Shown: piece by piece, positions 49,500 through 58,391 of the stretch
Layout of the letters: each line of letters begins with the position of its first letter
Numbering within the stretch: position 1 is the first letter of the stretch
Assembly (NCBI RefSeq): GCF_900100205.1
Contig: NZ_FNEQ01000012.1
Span: 122,060 to 186,059 of the forward strand
Direction of reading: 5' to 3'
Source of the DNA: Duganella sp. OV510
GTDB lineage: Bacteria; Pseudomonadota; Gammaproteobacteria; Burkholderiales; Burkholderiaceae_D
DNA length: 64,000 bases
Translations under genes and position numbers: made by a program
The notes under the pieces: generated by a model
Databases searched by the model: none
The model's input: only the letters and a program-made list of their open reading frames with translations
Told to the model about the DNA's origin: nothing

Positions 49500-50690
49500 A
49501 TGCAGTTCGACGTGCGCACCTTGTCGGCCGATATGGTCATCTCCCATCTGGTAATCGATGGCCGCGATGAGGCGGACGCGCGCCGCCAGGTGGAGGCGCG
49601 CGGCTTGTTCGTCAGCGCCATCACGCCGGTGCGCGCTGGCCTGGTCAGGCGCGCCGGAAAGCGCAGTGCGCTTTCCCTGGTGCTGTTCAGCCAGGAACTG
49701 CTGGCGCTGCTGACGGCGGGCCTGGGCATCGTCGAAGGGCTGGAAGCCTTGCTGGAGAAGGAGGGCAATCCGGCCACGCGCGGCGTGCTGGAACGCCTGC
49801 TGGCAGGCCTGCGCGAAGGCCAGCGTTTTTCCGCCGTGCTGGCCGAACAGCCCGACCTGTTCCCGCCGCTGTACGTCGGCATCGTCAAGGCGGCCGAAGG
49901 CACGTCGGACCTGCCGCGCTCACTGGCGCGCTTCATCGACTATCAGCAGCGCATCGACGCGGTGCGCGCCAAGCTGGTGTCGGCGGCGATCTATCCATGC
50001 ATCCTGCTGCTGGTGGGCGGTGGCGTCAGCCTGTTCCTGATCGGCTACGTGGTGCCGCGCTTTGCCGAGGTGTACCAGGGCGCCGGCCGCAACCTGCCGT
50101 GGCTGTCGCAGCAGATGCTGAACTGGGGCCAGTTCGCTGGCGCCCACACCACGCTGGTGCTGGCCATGATTGCCGGTGCGCTGCTGGCGTTGCTGCTGGG
50201 CGTGCGCCAGCTGATGGCCAATGGGGGCCTGGTGCGCCTGCTGGGCAAGCTGCCAGCCATCGGTGAGCGGGTGCGCATCTATGAGTTATCGCGGCTATAC
50301 CTGACCTTGGGCATGTTGAGCGAAGGCGGCATCACCATCGTGCATGCGATTGAAACTGTGCAGGGCATGGTGTCGCCAACGATGCGCACCAACCTGCAGG
50401 CGGCGCGTGCAGCGGTGGAATCAGGCTTGCCGCTGTCGGCCGCGTTCGAATCCAGCCAGCTGACCACGCCGATCTCGCTGCGCATGCTGCGTGTCGGCGA
50501 ACGCACCGGCGACATGGGGCCGATGCTGACCCAGTCCGCCGCGTTCTACGACGGAGAAATCAGCCGCTGGATCGAACGCTTCACCCGTACTTTCGAACCG
50601 CTGCTGATGGCCGCCATCGGCCTGGTGGTCGGCGCCATCGTGGTGCTGCTGTATATGCCGATCTTTGATCTGGCTGGAGATATGTCATGA
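49500..50690 (+). CDS. gspF: GspF/PilC-type inner-membrane platform protein
   Basis: A 396-residue protein with two T2SF domains, each followed by hydrophobic segments (first helix about residues 160-185, second about 210-235, last at the C terminus LLMAAIGLVVGAIVVLLYMPIF). Motifs FSQELLALLTAGLGIVEGLEAL and LSRLYLTLGMLSEGGITIVHAIE are the duplicated signatures. It couples the GspE ATPase to pseudopilus growth. It overlaps gspE by four bases. Confidence 0.92.
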   Translation: MQFDVRTLSADMVISHLVIDGRDEADARRQVEARGLFVSAITPVRAGLVRRAGKRSALSLVLFSQELLALLTAGLGIVEGLEALLEKEGNPATRGVLERLLAGLREGQRFSAVLAEQPDLFPPLYVGIVKAAEGTSDLPRSLARFIDYQQRIDAVRAKLVSAAIYPCILLLVGGGVSLFLIGYVVPRFAEVYQGAGRNLPWLSQQMLNWGQFAGAHTTLVLAMIAGALLALLLGVRQLMANGGLVRLLGKLPAIGERVRIYELSRLYLTLGMLSEGGITIVHAIETVQGMVSPTMRTNLQAARAAVESGLPLSAAFESSQLTTPISLRMLRVGERTGDMGPMLTQSAAFYDGEISRWIERFTRTFEPLLMAAIGLVVGAIVVLLYMPIFDLAGDMS

Positions 50691-52366
50691 CGGCCATCGA
50701 CACCACGCTGCTGGCGCGCGCACGCCATTTGCGCCAGCAATCGAAACGTACGCTGGTGGAGGAACTGGAAGCGCTGACCGGTTCCGAGCCGCGCCTGCTG
50801 GTGCGCTCGCTGGCGCAGCCGTTCGGCATGACGGTGCTGGAAACGGCCGACATGCTGGAGTACGAACCGGCCTGGGACTTGCTGCCGCTGTCGCAGGCCA
50901 TGGCGCGCCATTGCGTGCTGCTGCGCGCGCATGATGGCGCGGTGATGGGCGTGATCGCCGATCCATTCGATCTGGACCTGCAAACCTGGCTGGGCACGCA
51001 GGCGCGCGCCACGCCGTCCGCACCGCTGGCGACGCGGCTGGCCCTGCAGGCCGACATCCAGGCGTATTTGTCCAAGCAGGAGGAATCCGCACGCGCCACC
51101 GATACGCTGCTGCCCGGCGCCAGCGAAGGCCGGCGCGATGGCAAGACGGCTGCGGTACTGTCGTTCGCCTCGGTGTCGGAAGGCGCCAGCCCGGCGGTTC
51201 GCCTGGTCAATTCGACGCTGTACGATGCACTGAAAGCCGGTGCCTCCGACATCCACCTGGAAAGCACGGCCGGCGGCCTGGCGGTCAAGTACCGCGTGGA
51301 CGGCGTGCTCGATCACGCCACAGCCGTCAACGGCATCGATGTGGCCGAGCAGATCATCTCGCGCCTGAAGGTGCTGGCCGAACTGGATATCGCCGAACGC
51401 CGCGTGCCGCAGGACGGCAGCTTCCGCGTGGAGTCGGGCGGGCGCGAGATCGACCTGCGCGTCTCCATCATGCCGAGCATTCACGGCGAGGATGCGGTGA
51501 TCCGTATTCTCGACAAGCGCGCGATGATCGAAGCCTACGGCTCGCTGACGCTGGAAGCGCTGGGCTTCGACGCGCCGTCGCTGGTGGCGCTGCGCACGCT
51601 GGCGCAGGAAGCTTATGGCATGCTGCTGGTGACCGGCCCGACCGGCTCCGGCAAGACCACCACGTTGTATGCGGCGCTGACTGAAATCCACAACGGCCGC
51701 GAAAAGATCATCACGATCGAGGACCCGGTCGAGTACCAGCTGCCGGGTATCCTGCAAATTCCGGTCAACGAGAAAAAGGGCCTGACCTTTGCCAAGGGAT
51801 TGCGCTCCATCCTGCGCCACGACCCGGACAAGATCATGGTCGGCGAAATCCGCGACCGCGAGACAGCGGAAATCGCCGTGCAGTCGGCGCTGACGGGCCA
51901 CCTGGTGCTGACCACCGTGCACGCGAATAATGTGTTCGACGTGTTCGGCCGCTTCACGCACATGGGCATCGATCCGTATGCGTTTGTATCGGCACTGAAC
52001 GGCATCTGGGCGCAGCGCCTGATCCGCATCAACTGCCCGCACTGCGCCACCGAATACACGCCGGACGAGCAGGAACTGGCCAGTGTCGGCATGACGCGCG
52101 CCGACGCCTACGAGTACCGCTTCATGCAGGGTAAAGGCTGCGGCGATTGCCGCGGCACCGGCTACAAGGGACGCCGCTCTATCGCCGAGATCCTGACGCT
52201 GAACGACGAGATCCGCGAACTGATCGTCGACAAGCGGCCGATCCGCCAGATCAAGCAAGCAGCCTACGAGAACGGCACGCGCAGCCTGCGCCAGGCGGCG
52301 CTGGAGCTGGTCAAGCGTGGTGGCACCACGCTGTCCGAAATCAAACGGGTGACTTTGCATGCGTAG
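50687..52366 (+). CDS. gspE: GspE/PilB-type assembly ATPase
   Basis: A 559-residue cytoplasmic ATPase. The N1E-like domain (about 1-160) precedes the ATPase core with Walker A GPTGSGKT (residues 317-324), Asp box, Walker B-like ILRHDPDKIMVGEIRDRETAEIA, His box LTGHLVLTTVHANN, and the zinc-binding CPHC (about 449) and CGDC (about 485). It powers extension of the pseudopilus. There is no PilT-like retraction ATPase in the operon, as in type II secretion. Start overlaps gspF (ATGA), end overlaps the next gene by eight bases. Confidence 0.93.
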   Translation: MTAIDTTLLARARHLRQQSKRTLVEELEALTGSEPRLLVRSLAQPFGMTVLETADMLEYEPAWDLLPLSQAMARHCVLLRAHDGAVMGVIADPFDLDLQTWLGTQARATPSAPLATRLALQADIQAYLSKQEESARATDTLLPGASEGRRDGKTAAVLSFASVSEGASPAVRLVNSTLYDALKAGASDIHLESTAGGLAVKYRVDGVLDHATAVNGIDVAEQIISRLKVLAELDIAERRVPQDGSFRVESGGREIDLRVSIMPSIHGEDAVIRILDKRAMIEAYGSLTLEALGFDAPSLVALRTLAQEAYGMLLVTGPTGSGKTTTLYAALTEIHNGREKIITIEDPVEYQLPGILQIPVNEKKGLTFAKGLRSILRHDPDKIMVGEIRDRETAEIAVQSALTGHLVLTTVHANNVFDVFGRFTHMGIDPYAFVSALNGIWAQRLIRINCPHCATEYTPDEQELASVGMTRADAYEYRFMQGKGCGDCRGTGYKGRRSIAEILTLNDEIRELIVDKRPIRQIKQAAYENGTRSLRQAALELVKRGGTTLSEIKRVTLHA

Positions 52367-53150
52367 AGCAATCGGACAATACCTGCGCATCGACGTTGCG
52401 CCGCACGCGGTCAGTGTGCAGCGCGCCAGCCGCTGGCGTTTGCCGGGCCGCGCTGGCGCACCTGCCGACACGCTTGCCACGCAGGCGATTGCGCCATCGG
52501 CTGATCATCCTTTCGATGCCATCGCCAACGCCATGCGCACATTGCTCGGCGAGTTGGACGTGGCCGGCTGGCCGGTGAGCATGGTGGTCGCCGACGAACT
52601 GGCGCGCATGTGGCGCGTCACGCCGCCGTCTGGCGCCGCCCGTTTGGCCGACCTGGAAGCCGCCGCCGGCCTGCGTTTCCAGGCGCTGTACGGTGAGTCG
52701 CTATCCGCCTGGCAGCTCGCGGCTGACTGGAGCGCAACGCAGCCATTTTTCGCAGCCGCCATGCCGCGCGCCTTGCTGGCCGCGTTAAGCGTGGCGGTCA
52801 ATGAGTGCAAGCTGTCGGTTGTCGCCATCGAGCCGCGCTTTGTCCACGCCTGGAACCGCAGCCGCCGTGGCCTGAAGCAGGGCGCATGGTATGGCCACGT
52901 ACACGACAATCTGTTAACGCTGGCCGCGACGGAGGCCGATAGCAAGCGTTTGCGCGCCATCCGTCCGCTGCCAGTCCCGCACGGTGCCGATCACCAATGG
53001 CTGACGCAAACACTGCAACGCGAAGCGCTGCTGCTGGATATGGAAGCGCCAGCGCTGCTGCAAGTGAGCGGCAGCGCGCCTGCCGCCTGGACCAAGCCGG
53101 TAAGCAGCGCCGCGCACATCCCCTGCACGCTGGTTGGGAGCGCGGCATGA
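52359..53150 (+). CDS. PilM/GspL-like cytoplasmic component (tentative)
   Basis: A 263-residue protein without clear membrane helices. It shows short ASKHA-like stretches (YLRIDVAPHAVSV, MSVVAD...ELARMWRV, FAAAMPRALLAALSVAVNECKLSVVAIEP), a pattern of PilM or the cytoplasmic half of GspL. Its position before PilN- and PilO-like genes supports this. Sequence conservation is low, so the assignment relies on context. It overlaps gspE by eight bases and the next gene by four (ATGA). Confidence 0.6.
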   Translation: MRRAIGQYLRIDVAPHAVSVQRASRWRLPGRAGAPADTLATQAIAPSADHPFDAIANAMRTLLGELDVAGWPVSMVVADELARMWRVTPPSGAARLADLEAAAGLRFQALYGESLSAWQLAADWSATQPFFAAAMPRALLAALSVAVNECKLSVVAIEPRFVHAWNRSRRGLKQGAWYGHVHDNLLTLAATEADSKRLRAIRPLPVPHGADHQWLTQTLQREALLLDMEAPALLQVSGSAPAAWTKPVSSAAHIPCTLVGSAA

Positions 53151-53683
53151 AGATCGACTTCGCGCCACGCAGCGTGCGCCGCACGCTGTTCCACATCCAT
53201 CCTGCCGTGCTGGCGCTGGCTGGCTTGGGCGTGCTGCTGTGTGCAGGCGCCGCCATCGGCGGCTGGCAATTGATCGAACAAAAGCGCGAGCGTGAACATC
53301 AGCTACAGCATCTGCGCGAGCGTGTCGCCGCCATCAGCGCGCGGCCGGTGGAGGTGGCGCGTGTCGCGATACCGGAAGCGCAGGCTGCGTTTGTCAACGG
53401 CGCCATCATGCAACTCAACCTGCCTTGGCGCGAATTGCAGGACGCAGTGTTGGCGGCCACGCCACGCAGCGTGGCACTGGTGGCGATGGAGCCGGACCCG
53501 CGCAAGCGCATCCTGAAAATCACCGCTGAAACCAAAAGCAGCGATGACATGGTCGCCTACGTGGAAGCGCTGAAGGAACAGGAAAGCTTCAGCGACGTGC
53601 TGCTGACCCGCCACGAGATCAACGAGCAGGACCCGAATCGTCCCTTGCGATTCCAGCTGGAGGCGACATGGCTGGCCCGGTAA
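53147..53683 (+). CDS. PilN-like inner-membrane protein
   Basis: A 178-residue bitopic protein. A short cytoplasmic N terminus (MKIDFAPRSVRRTLFHIHP) is followed by one helix (AVLALAGLGVLLCAGAAIGGW), a coiled coil and a ferredoxin-like periplasmic domain, the PilN/GspL-C fold. It would form the alignment complex with the PilO-like protein. The true start is ATG 53147 within ATGA; an in-frame start at 52997 lies inside the previous gene. It overlaps the next gene by 16 bases. Confidence 0.75.
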   Translation: MKIDFAPRSVRRTLFHIHPAVLALAGLGVLLCAGAAIGGWQLIEQKREREHQLQHLRERVAAISARPVEVARVAIPEAQAAFVNGAIMQLNLPWRELQDAVLAATPRSVALVAMEPDPRKRILKITAETKSSDDMVAYVEALKEQESFSDVLLTRHEINEQDPNRPLRFQLEATWLAR

Positions 53684-54231
53684 ATAACCTCAACGTATCG
53701 GCGTTGTTGCTGCGCGCCCGCATCGCGCTGTCGCGTGCCGGCCTGCCGGCGTGCGTGGCGGCGGTGCTGTGCGTGGCCGGCGTCGCCGCGTGGGCCTGGC
53801 TGTTGCCACAGCGCGCCGAACAGGCGCGCGTGATGACCACGCCGCTGCCAGCGCCATCCACGCTGGTGACGCCGCCTTCACCGCCGTCCGCCAATCAGAA
53901 CCTGGCCGCGTTCTACGATGTGCTGGGCGAGAAACGCCATGCCGAGCAGCAGGTCAAAGTATTGTTCGACCTTGCGGCGAAATCCAGTCTCGTGCTGAGC
54001 CAGGGCGAATACAAGCCAGGCTACGACAAGGCCAGCAGCGTCAGCACCTACCAGATCATCTTGCCGGTAAAAGGCCCGTATCAATCGATCTGGCAGTTTG
54101 CCATGCAGGGCTTGCGTGACATGCCGTTTGCATCACTGGATGAGGTGGCGTTCCGCCGCGACACCATCGCCGAGCCGGTGGTGGAAGCGCGCCTGCGTTT
54201 TACGCTGTACCTGAAAGGGGAGCAGCCATGA
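53668..54231 (+). CDS. PilO/GspM-like inner-membrane protein
   Basis: A 187-residue protein with one N-terminal helix (AGLPACVAAVLCVAGVAAWAWLL, about residues 27-49), a Pro-rich linker (PLPAPSTLVTPPSPPSA) and a periplasmic ferredoxin-like domain, as in PilO and GspM. The region SQGEYKPGYDKASSVSTYQIILPVKGPYQSIWQF is typical of PilO-type periplasmic domains. Partner of the PilN-like protein. It overlaps the following gene by four bases. Confidence 0.72.
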   Translation: MAGPVNNLNVSALLLRARIALSRAGLPACVAAVLCVAGVAAWAWLLPQRAEQARVMTTPLPAPSTLVTPPSPPSANQNLAAFYDVLGEKRHAEQQVKVLFDLAAKSSLVLSQGEYKPGYDKASSVSTYQIILPVKGPYQSIWQFAMQGLRDMPFASLDEVAFRRDTIAEPVVEARLRFTLYLKGEQP

Positions 54232-54782
54232 AGCCGTACCAGATCGTGATGCTGCTGGCGCTGGTGGCCTCTGCGGGCCTGGTGCTGTTTGGCGATAACT
54301 CGCCGTCGGCCGATATCGCCGAACCAGTGACGCGCACAGCGAGTGCGGCGCCGGCGGCACCCGCGCCACGCAGCAGCGGCCGCGAAGCAGCCGGCGCCGC
54401 GCCCAAGGGAGAGACAGCTATCCTGCGCCTGACGCCGCGCGCGGAGCTGGTCGGTGAGGCCGGCGACGCCAGTTTTGCGCAAGGCGAGGGCGTGTTCATT
54501 GGTCAGAACTGGAATCCGCCCCCACCACCACCACCGCCGCCATCGAAAACGCCGCCTCCGCCGCCAATGGCGCCACCGCTGCCATTCATCTACATCGGCA
54601 AGGCGGTGGCAGATGGTGCGTGGGAAGTGTATCTGTCGCGCGGCGACAAGACTTATAGCGCGCGCTTGCAGACGGTGATCGACGGCGCCTACCGCGTCGA
54701 GAAAATCGCACCGCCGTTGATGACCGTGACCTACCTGCCTTTGAATCAGCAACAACAGATGAATATTGGAGTTTTCGAGTGA
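54228..54782 (+). CDS. PilP/GspC-like protein with polyproline tract
   Basis: A 184-residue protein with an N-terminal helix (IVMLLALVASAGLVLFG), an Ala/Pro-rich linker and a run of nine prolines (about residues 98-106) plus a second five-proline run. A small beta domain follows (LPFIYIGKAVADGAWEVYLSRGDKT), resembling the HR domain of GspC/PilP that contacts the secretin. The nine prolines would need elongation factor P for efficient translation (established for polyproline runs). ATG overlaps the previous gene and the stop overlaps the secretin start. Confidence 0.7.
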   Translation: MKPYQIVMLLALVASAGLVLFGDNSPSADIAEPVTRTASAAPAAPAPRSSGREAAGAAPKGETAILRLTPRAELVGEAGDASFAQGEGVFIGQNWNPPPPPPPPPSKTPPPPPMAPPLPFIYIGKAVADGAWEVYLSRGDKTYSARLQTVIDGAYRVEKIAPPLMTVTYLPLNQQQQMNIGVFE

Positions 54783-56815
54783 TGGCTAACTCTCTGACGA
54801 ATATCGGCCGCTGCGCGGTGTTGGCCATCCTGCTGAGCGGTTGCGCCGCCCAGCAGGCCTACCGCGACGGTAATGACCTGATCGCGAAAAACCAGATCGA
54901 GGAAGGCCTCGCAAAATACCAGCAGGCAGTGCAGGCCGAGCCAGGCAACGCGCAATATCGCGCCGCCTGGCTGAGTGCACGCGAGCGCGCCACGCAACGC
55001 CTGCTGGACGTGGCGGAACGCGACCAGGCAGAAGGCCGCGCGGCGCAGGCGGAGCAGGGCTATCGCCGCGTGCTGGGCCTCGATCCGCGCAACGAACGCG
55101 CGATTGCCGGCATGCGTGCGCTGGAGCGCGACAGCCGCCAGGGCAAGCTGCTGGAAGCCGCCGCGCAGCACATGGGCAAGAACGAAAACGAACTGGCCAG
55201 GCAAAAACTCAACGCCGTTCTGGCGGAGACGCCGGCACACGAGCAGGCGCGCGCCATGCTGCGCGAGGTAAACGAAAAGATTGCACCGCCAGCGGTGGAA
55301 TCCGGCCTGGCGAAAACCTATAAGCAGCCGATCTCCATCGAGTTCCGCGATGCGCCGCTGAAGCAGGTGTTTGAAGTGATTTCACGCCGCTCGGGTTTGA
55401 ACTTCGTGTTCGACAAGGACGTGAAGAGCGACCAGAAGACCACCGTGCTGCTGAAAAATAGCACGGTCGAATCAGCGATCTACTTCCTGCTGCTGACCAA
55501 TCAGCTGGAACAGCAAGTCATGGATGCCAATACCATCCTGATCTACCCTAATGTGGCGGCCAAGCTGAAGGAATACCAGGAAATGACGGTGAAGACCTTC
55601 TTCCTGGCGAACGCCGAAGCCAAGCTGGTGGCCAACACGCTGAAGACCATCCTCAAGTCGCGCGACGTGGTGGTGGATGAAAAGCTCAACCTGATTATCG
55701 TGCGCGATAACCCGGAAGCGATCCGCCTGGCCGAACGCCTGATCGCCTTGCAGGACGCGCCGGAGCCGGAGGTGATGCTGGAAGTGGAAATCCTGGAAGT
55801 GAAGCGTTCCAGCCTGATGGACCTGGGCGTGGTGTGGCCGACATCACTGGGCTTTGCGCCGCTGTCGACATCGGGCGGCACCGGCATCACCATCCGCGAC
55901 TTGAATAACCTGAACCAGCGCACTATTGGTGTCACCGGCGCGCAGCTGGCGATCAACGCCAACAAGAACGCCAGCGATTCCAACCTGCTGGCCAATCCGC
56001 GCATCCGCGTGCGCAACAAGCAGAAGGCCAAGATCGTCATCGGCGACAAGCTGCCGGTGATTACTTCCACCGTGTCTTCCGGTGTGGGCGGCTTTGCCAG
56101 CGACTCGGTGACGTACGTGGACGTGGGCCTGACGTTGCAAGCGGAACCGACCATCTATCTGAATAATGAGGTGGCGATCCAGATGCAGCTGGAAGTCAGC
56201 AACCTGGTCAGCACCATCACCACCAAGAACGGCACCACCGCTTACCAGCTAGGCACGCGCCAGGCGACCACCATGTTGCAGCTGAAGGACGGCGAGAACC
56301 AGGTGCTGGCGGGCCTCATCAACAACGAGGAGCGCAATTCGTCCAACAAGATTCCGGGCTTTAGCGAATTGCCATTGCTGAGCCGTTTGTTCGGCAGCCA
56401 GCGTGATGACAATCAGAAGACCGAGATCGTGCTGTCGATTACGCCCCACCTGATCCGCAATGTGCAGCGTCCGGAGGCTTCCGCTGCGGAGTTCTCGGCT
56501 GGCACGGAAGCCAGCTTCCGCCGCCGCCCCGACCTGACGCCGCGCACGCCGGTGACGTTGCCATCACCACCTGGGGCACAACCACGGCCGGCGCAGCCAC
56601 CTGCGGCGGGCCCGGCTAGCGTGCCAACCGTAGGCGCTCCAGCCAGCGTTCCAGCCGCGCCATTACCATCGCCTGTGCAGGCTACGCCGCTATCGCAAAC
56701 GCAGCCGGCGCCGCTGCCGGCCACGCAAGGCGCACAGCCGCAAGCCGTGCAGCCGCCAGCGGCTGAGCCATCTCCAGCGCCGCCCACTGACACCGCACCG
56801 CCGGTGCAGCAGTAA
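54779..56815 (+). CDS. Secretin with N-terminal TPR region and proline-rich tail (MshL/GspD-like)
   Basis: A 678-residue outer-membrane lipoprotein (signal ILLSGCAAQ, lipidated Cys about residue 22). Residues about 25-165 form TPR-like helices (GLAKYQQAVQAEPGNAQYRAAW). They are followed by an STN/N0-like domain (ISIEFRDAPLKQVFEVISRRSGLNFVFD), an N1-like repeat and the secretin channel (about 340-560) with LLANPRIRVRNKQKAKIVIGDKLPV and VLAGLINNEERNSSNKIPGFSELPLLSRLFGSQ. The last 100 residues are Ala/Pro-rich, absent from usual secretins. It would form the outer-membrane gate of this operon's system. Confidence 0.88.
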   Translation: MMANSLTNIGRCAVLAILLSGCAAQQAYRDGNDLIAKNQIEEGLAKYQQAVQAEPGNAQYRAAWLSARERATQRLLDVAERDQAEGRAAQAEQGYRRVLGLDPRNERAIAGMRALERDSRQGKLLEAAAQHMGKNENELARQKLNAVLAETPAHEQARAMLREVNEKIAPPAVESGLAKTYKQPISIEFRDAPLKQVFEVISRRSGLNFVFDKDVKSDQKTTVLLKNSTVESAIYFLLLTNQLEQQVMDANTILIYPNVAAKLKEYQEMTVKTFFLANAEAKLVANTLKTILKSRDVVVDEKLNLIIVRDNPEAIRLAERLIALQDAPEPEVMLEVEILEVKRSSLMDLGVVWPTSLGFAPLSTSGGTGITIRDLNNLNQRTIGVTGAQLAINANKNASDSNLLANPRIRVRNKQKAKIVIGDKLPVITSTVSSGVGGFASDSVTYVDVGLTLQAEPTIYLNNEVAIQMQLEVSNLVSTITTKNGTTAYQLGTRQATTMLQLKDGENQVLAGLINNEERNSSNKIPGFSELPLLSRLFGSQRDDNQKTEIVLSITPHLIRNVQRPEASAAEFSAGTEASFRRRPDLTPRTPVTLPSPPGAQPRPAQPPAAGPASVPTVGAPASVPAAPLPSPVQATPLSQTQPAPLPATQGAQPQAVQPPAAEPSPAPPTDTAPPVQQ

Positions 56816-56824
56816 AGGCCTTCC

Positions 56825-57295
56825 ATGCGCGCACGTGGCTTCACGCTGATCGAGTTGCTGGTGACGCTGGCCATCCTTGGCCTGCTCAGCGCCTTGGTCA
56901 TTCCCACAGCGCAGGTGGTAGTGCAGCGCCGCCAGGAGCAGGACTTGCGCGTATCGCTGCGCGAGATCCGTCACGCGCTGGACGGCTATAAAAAAGCCTA
57001 TGACGACAACCGCATCACCAAAACGCTGGCTGCCAGCGGTTATCCGAAAAATCTGGAGGTGCTGGTGGAGGGTGTGCCCGACCTGCAGAATCCCAAGCAC
57101 GCCAGGATCTATTTCCTGCGCCGTGTGCCGCGCGATCCATTCAATGGCGACGCCACGCTGAGCGATGCGCAAACCTGGGGCAAGCGCAGCTACGCCAGCG
57201 AGCCCGATCAGCCGCGCGAAGGTGAAGATGTCTATGATGTTTTCAGCCTGAGCGAAAAGACCGGCTTGAACGGCATCCCCTATAAAAAATGGTGA
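56825..57295 (+). CDS. GspG/GspH-like pseudopilin
   Basis: A 156-residue protein. The leader MRARG precedes FTLIELLVTLAILGLLSALV, with the required Glu5. The body includes KHARIYFLRRVPRDPFNGD, a pattern of pseudopilins with the conserved PxDPF loop. It probably forms part of the shaft or tip with the other pseudopilins. It starts nine bases after the secretin and overlaps the next gene. Confidence 0.85.
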   Translation: MRARGFTLIELLVTLAILGLLSALVIPTAQVVVQRRQEQDLRVSLREIRHALDGYKKAYDDNRITKTLAASGYPKNLEVLVEGVPDLQNPKHARIYFLRRVPRDPFNGDATLSDAQTWGKRSYASEPDQPREGEDVYDVFSLSEKTGLNGIPYKKW

Positions 57296-57669
57296 CCATG
57301 AAAACCAAGGGCTTCACGTTGATCGAACTGCTGGTGGTGCTGGGCATCATCGCCTTGCTGCTGACGCTTGCCGTGCCGCGTTACTTCCCCAGCGTGGACA
57401 AGTCGAAGGAGACTGTCCTGGCCGACAACCTGCGCAATATGCGCATGGTGATCGACCAGTATTACGGTGACACCGGCCGCTATCCGGATACGCTGGATCA
57501 ACTGGTGGAGAAAAAATATCTGCGTGCGCTGCCATTCGATCCGGTTGCCGATAGCGATACAACGTGGATCATCGTGCCGCCGGAAGATGGCACCAAGGGG
57601 GGCGTGTACAACATCCACAGCGGCGCGGCCGGCAACGACCGTAACGGCAAGCCTTACGCCGACTGGTGA
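57289..57669 (+). CDS. Pseudopilin (GspG-like)
   Basis: A protein of about 123-126 residues. FTLIELLVVLGIIALLLTLAV follows a short leader (ATG 57298 or the upstream ATG 57289), with Glu5 present. The body (YYGDTGRYPDTLDQLVEKKYLRALPFDPVADSDTTW) and a short C-terminal loop resemble GspG. Its stop (TGA 57667-57669) overlaps the next start. It may be a minor pseudopilin. Confidence 0.84.
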   Translation: MVTMKTKGFTLIELLVVLGIIALLLTLAVPRYFPSVDKSKETVLADNLRNMRMVIDQYYGDTGRYPDTLDQLVEKKYLRALPFDPVADSDTTWIIVPPEDGTKGGVYNIHSGAAGNDRNGKPYADW

Positions 57670-58391
57670 TGGCCATGCCTCGCCCCCGCCGCCAAGGCGG
57701 TTTTACCTATCTGAGCGTGATTATCCTGGTGGCGATCATCGGCTTGGTGGCTGCCGCCACGCTGAAAATGGGTTCAGTCATCCAGCGCAGCAGGGCGGAG
57801 GAGCAGTTGCTGGACATCGGCGCCGCGTTCAGCGATGCGCTGCAAAGCTATGCGGACGCCACGCCGGCCGGCATGCCGACGCAGCCGCCGTCGTTGAAGG
57901 ACTTGCTGCGCGATCCGCGCTCCACGGCCATGCGGCGGCATCTGCGGCAGATTTATCCTGATCCGATGACGGGCAAGGCGGAGTGGGGGATTGTGTACCT
58001 GGCCGACAAGGCGGGGGTGCTTGCGGTCTATAGCCTGTCGGATGCGAAGCCGGTCAAGATCGGCAATTTCTCGCTGCGCTTTGCGGGTTTTGAGGGCAAG
58101 CAGAAAATATCGGAATGGCGTTTTGCAGCGACGGGCAAGCCGGGAGGGCCGGGCAGCGCCAATCCGGCACCGGCCACACCAGCAGTGCCTGGGGCGGCGA
58201 ATCCCGCGCCCCAGCCAGGCCTGACGCCACCGCTGTTGATTGATTCGCCACCGCCTCCGCCAGCCCCACCAGCCGAGCCGGTGCCCGCCGACGAGCCACC
58301 TGCCGAGCCGCCGGCTCCGCCAGCCACATCGCCAGCCGAGCAGCCAGCCCCGCCAACCGAGCCGCCCGCTGAAGAGACTAAACCCGATTAA
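57669..58391 (+). CDS. GspK-like pseudopilin without Glu5 and with proline-rich tail
   Basis: About 240 residues from ATG 57669 (or 57675; GTG 57666 is also possible). The leader ends QGG and the helix FTYLSVIILVAIIGLVAAATL has Ser instead of Glu at mature position 5, as expected for a tip-type pseudopilin. Residues about 165-240 form a Pro/Ala/Glu-rich tail (PPPAPPAEPVPADEPPAEPP). Such a tail is unusual for a pseudopilin. The TAA shares bases with the stop of murJ on the other strand. Confidence 0.75.
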   Translation: MAMPRPRRQGGFTYLSVIILVAIIGLVAAATLKMGSVIQRSRAEEQLLDIGAAFSDALQSYADATPAGMPTQPPSLKDLLRDPRSTAMRRHLRQIYPDPMTGKAEWGIVYLADKAGVLAVYSLSDAKPVKIGNFSLRFAGFEGKQKISEWRFAATGKPGGPGSANPAPATPAVPGAANPAPQPGLTPPLLIDSPPPPPAPPAEPVPADEPPAEPPAPPATSPAEQPAPPTEPPAEETKPD

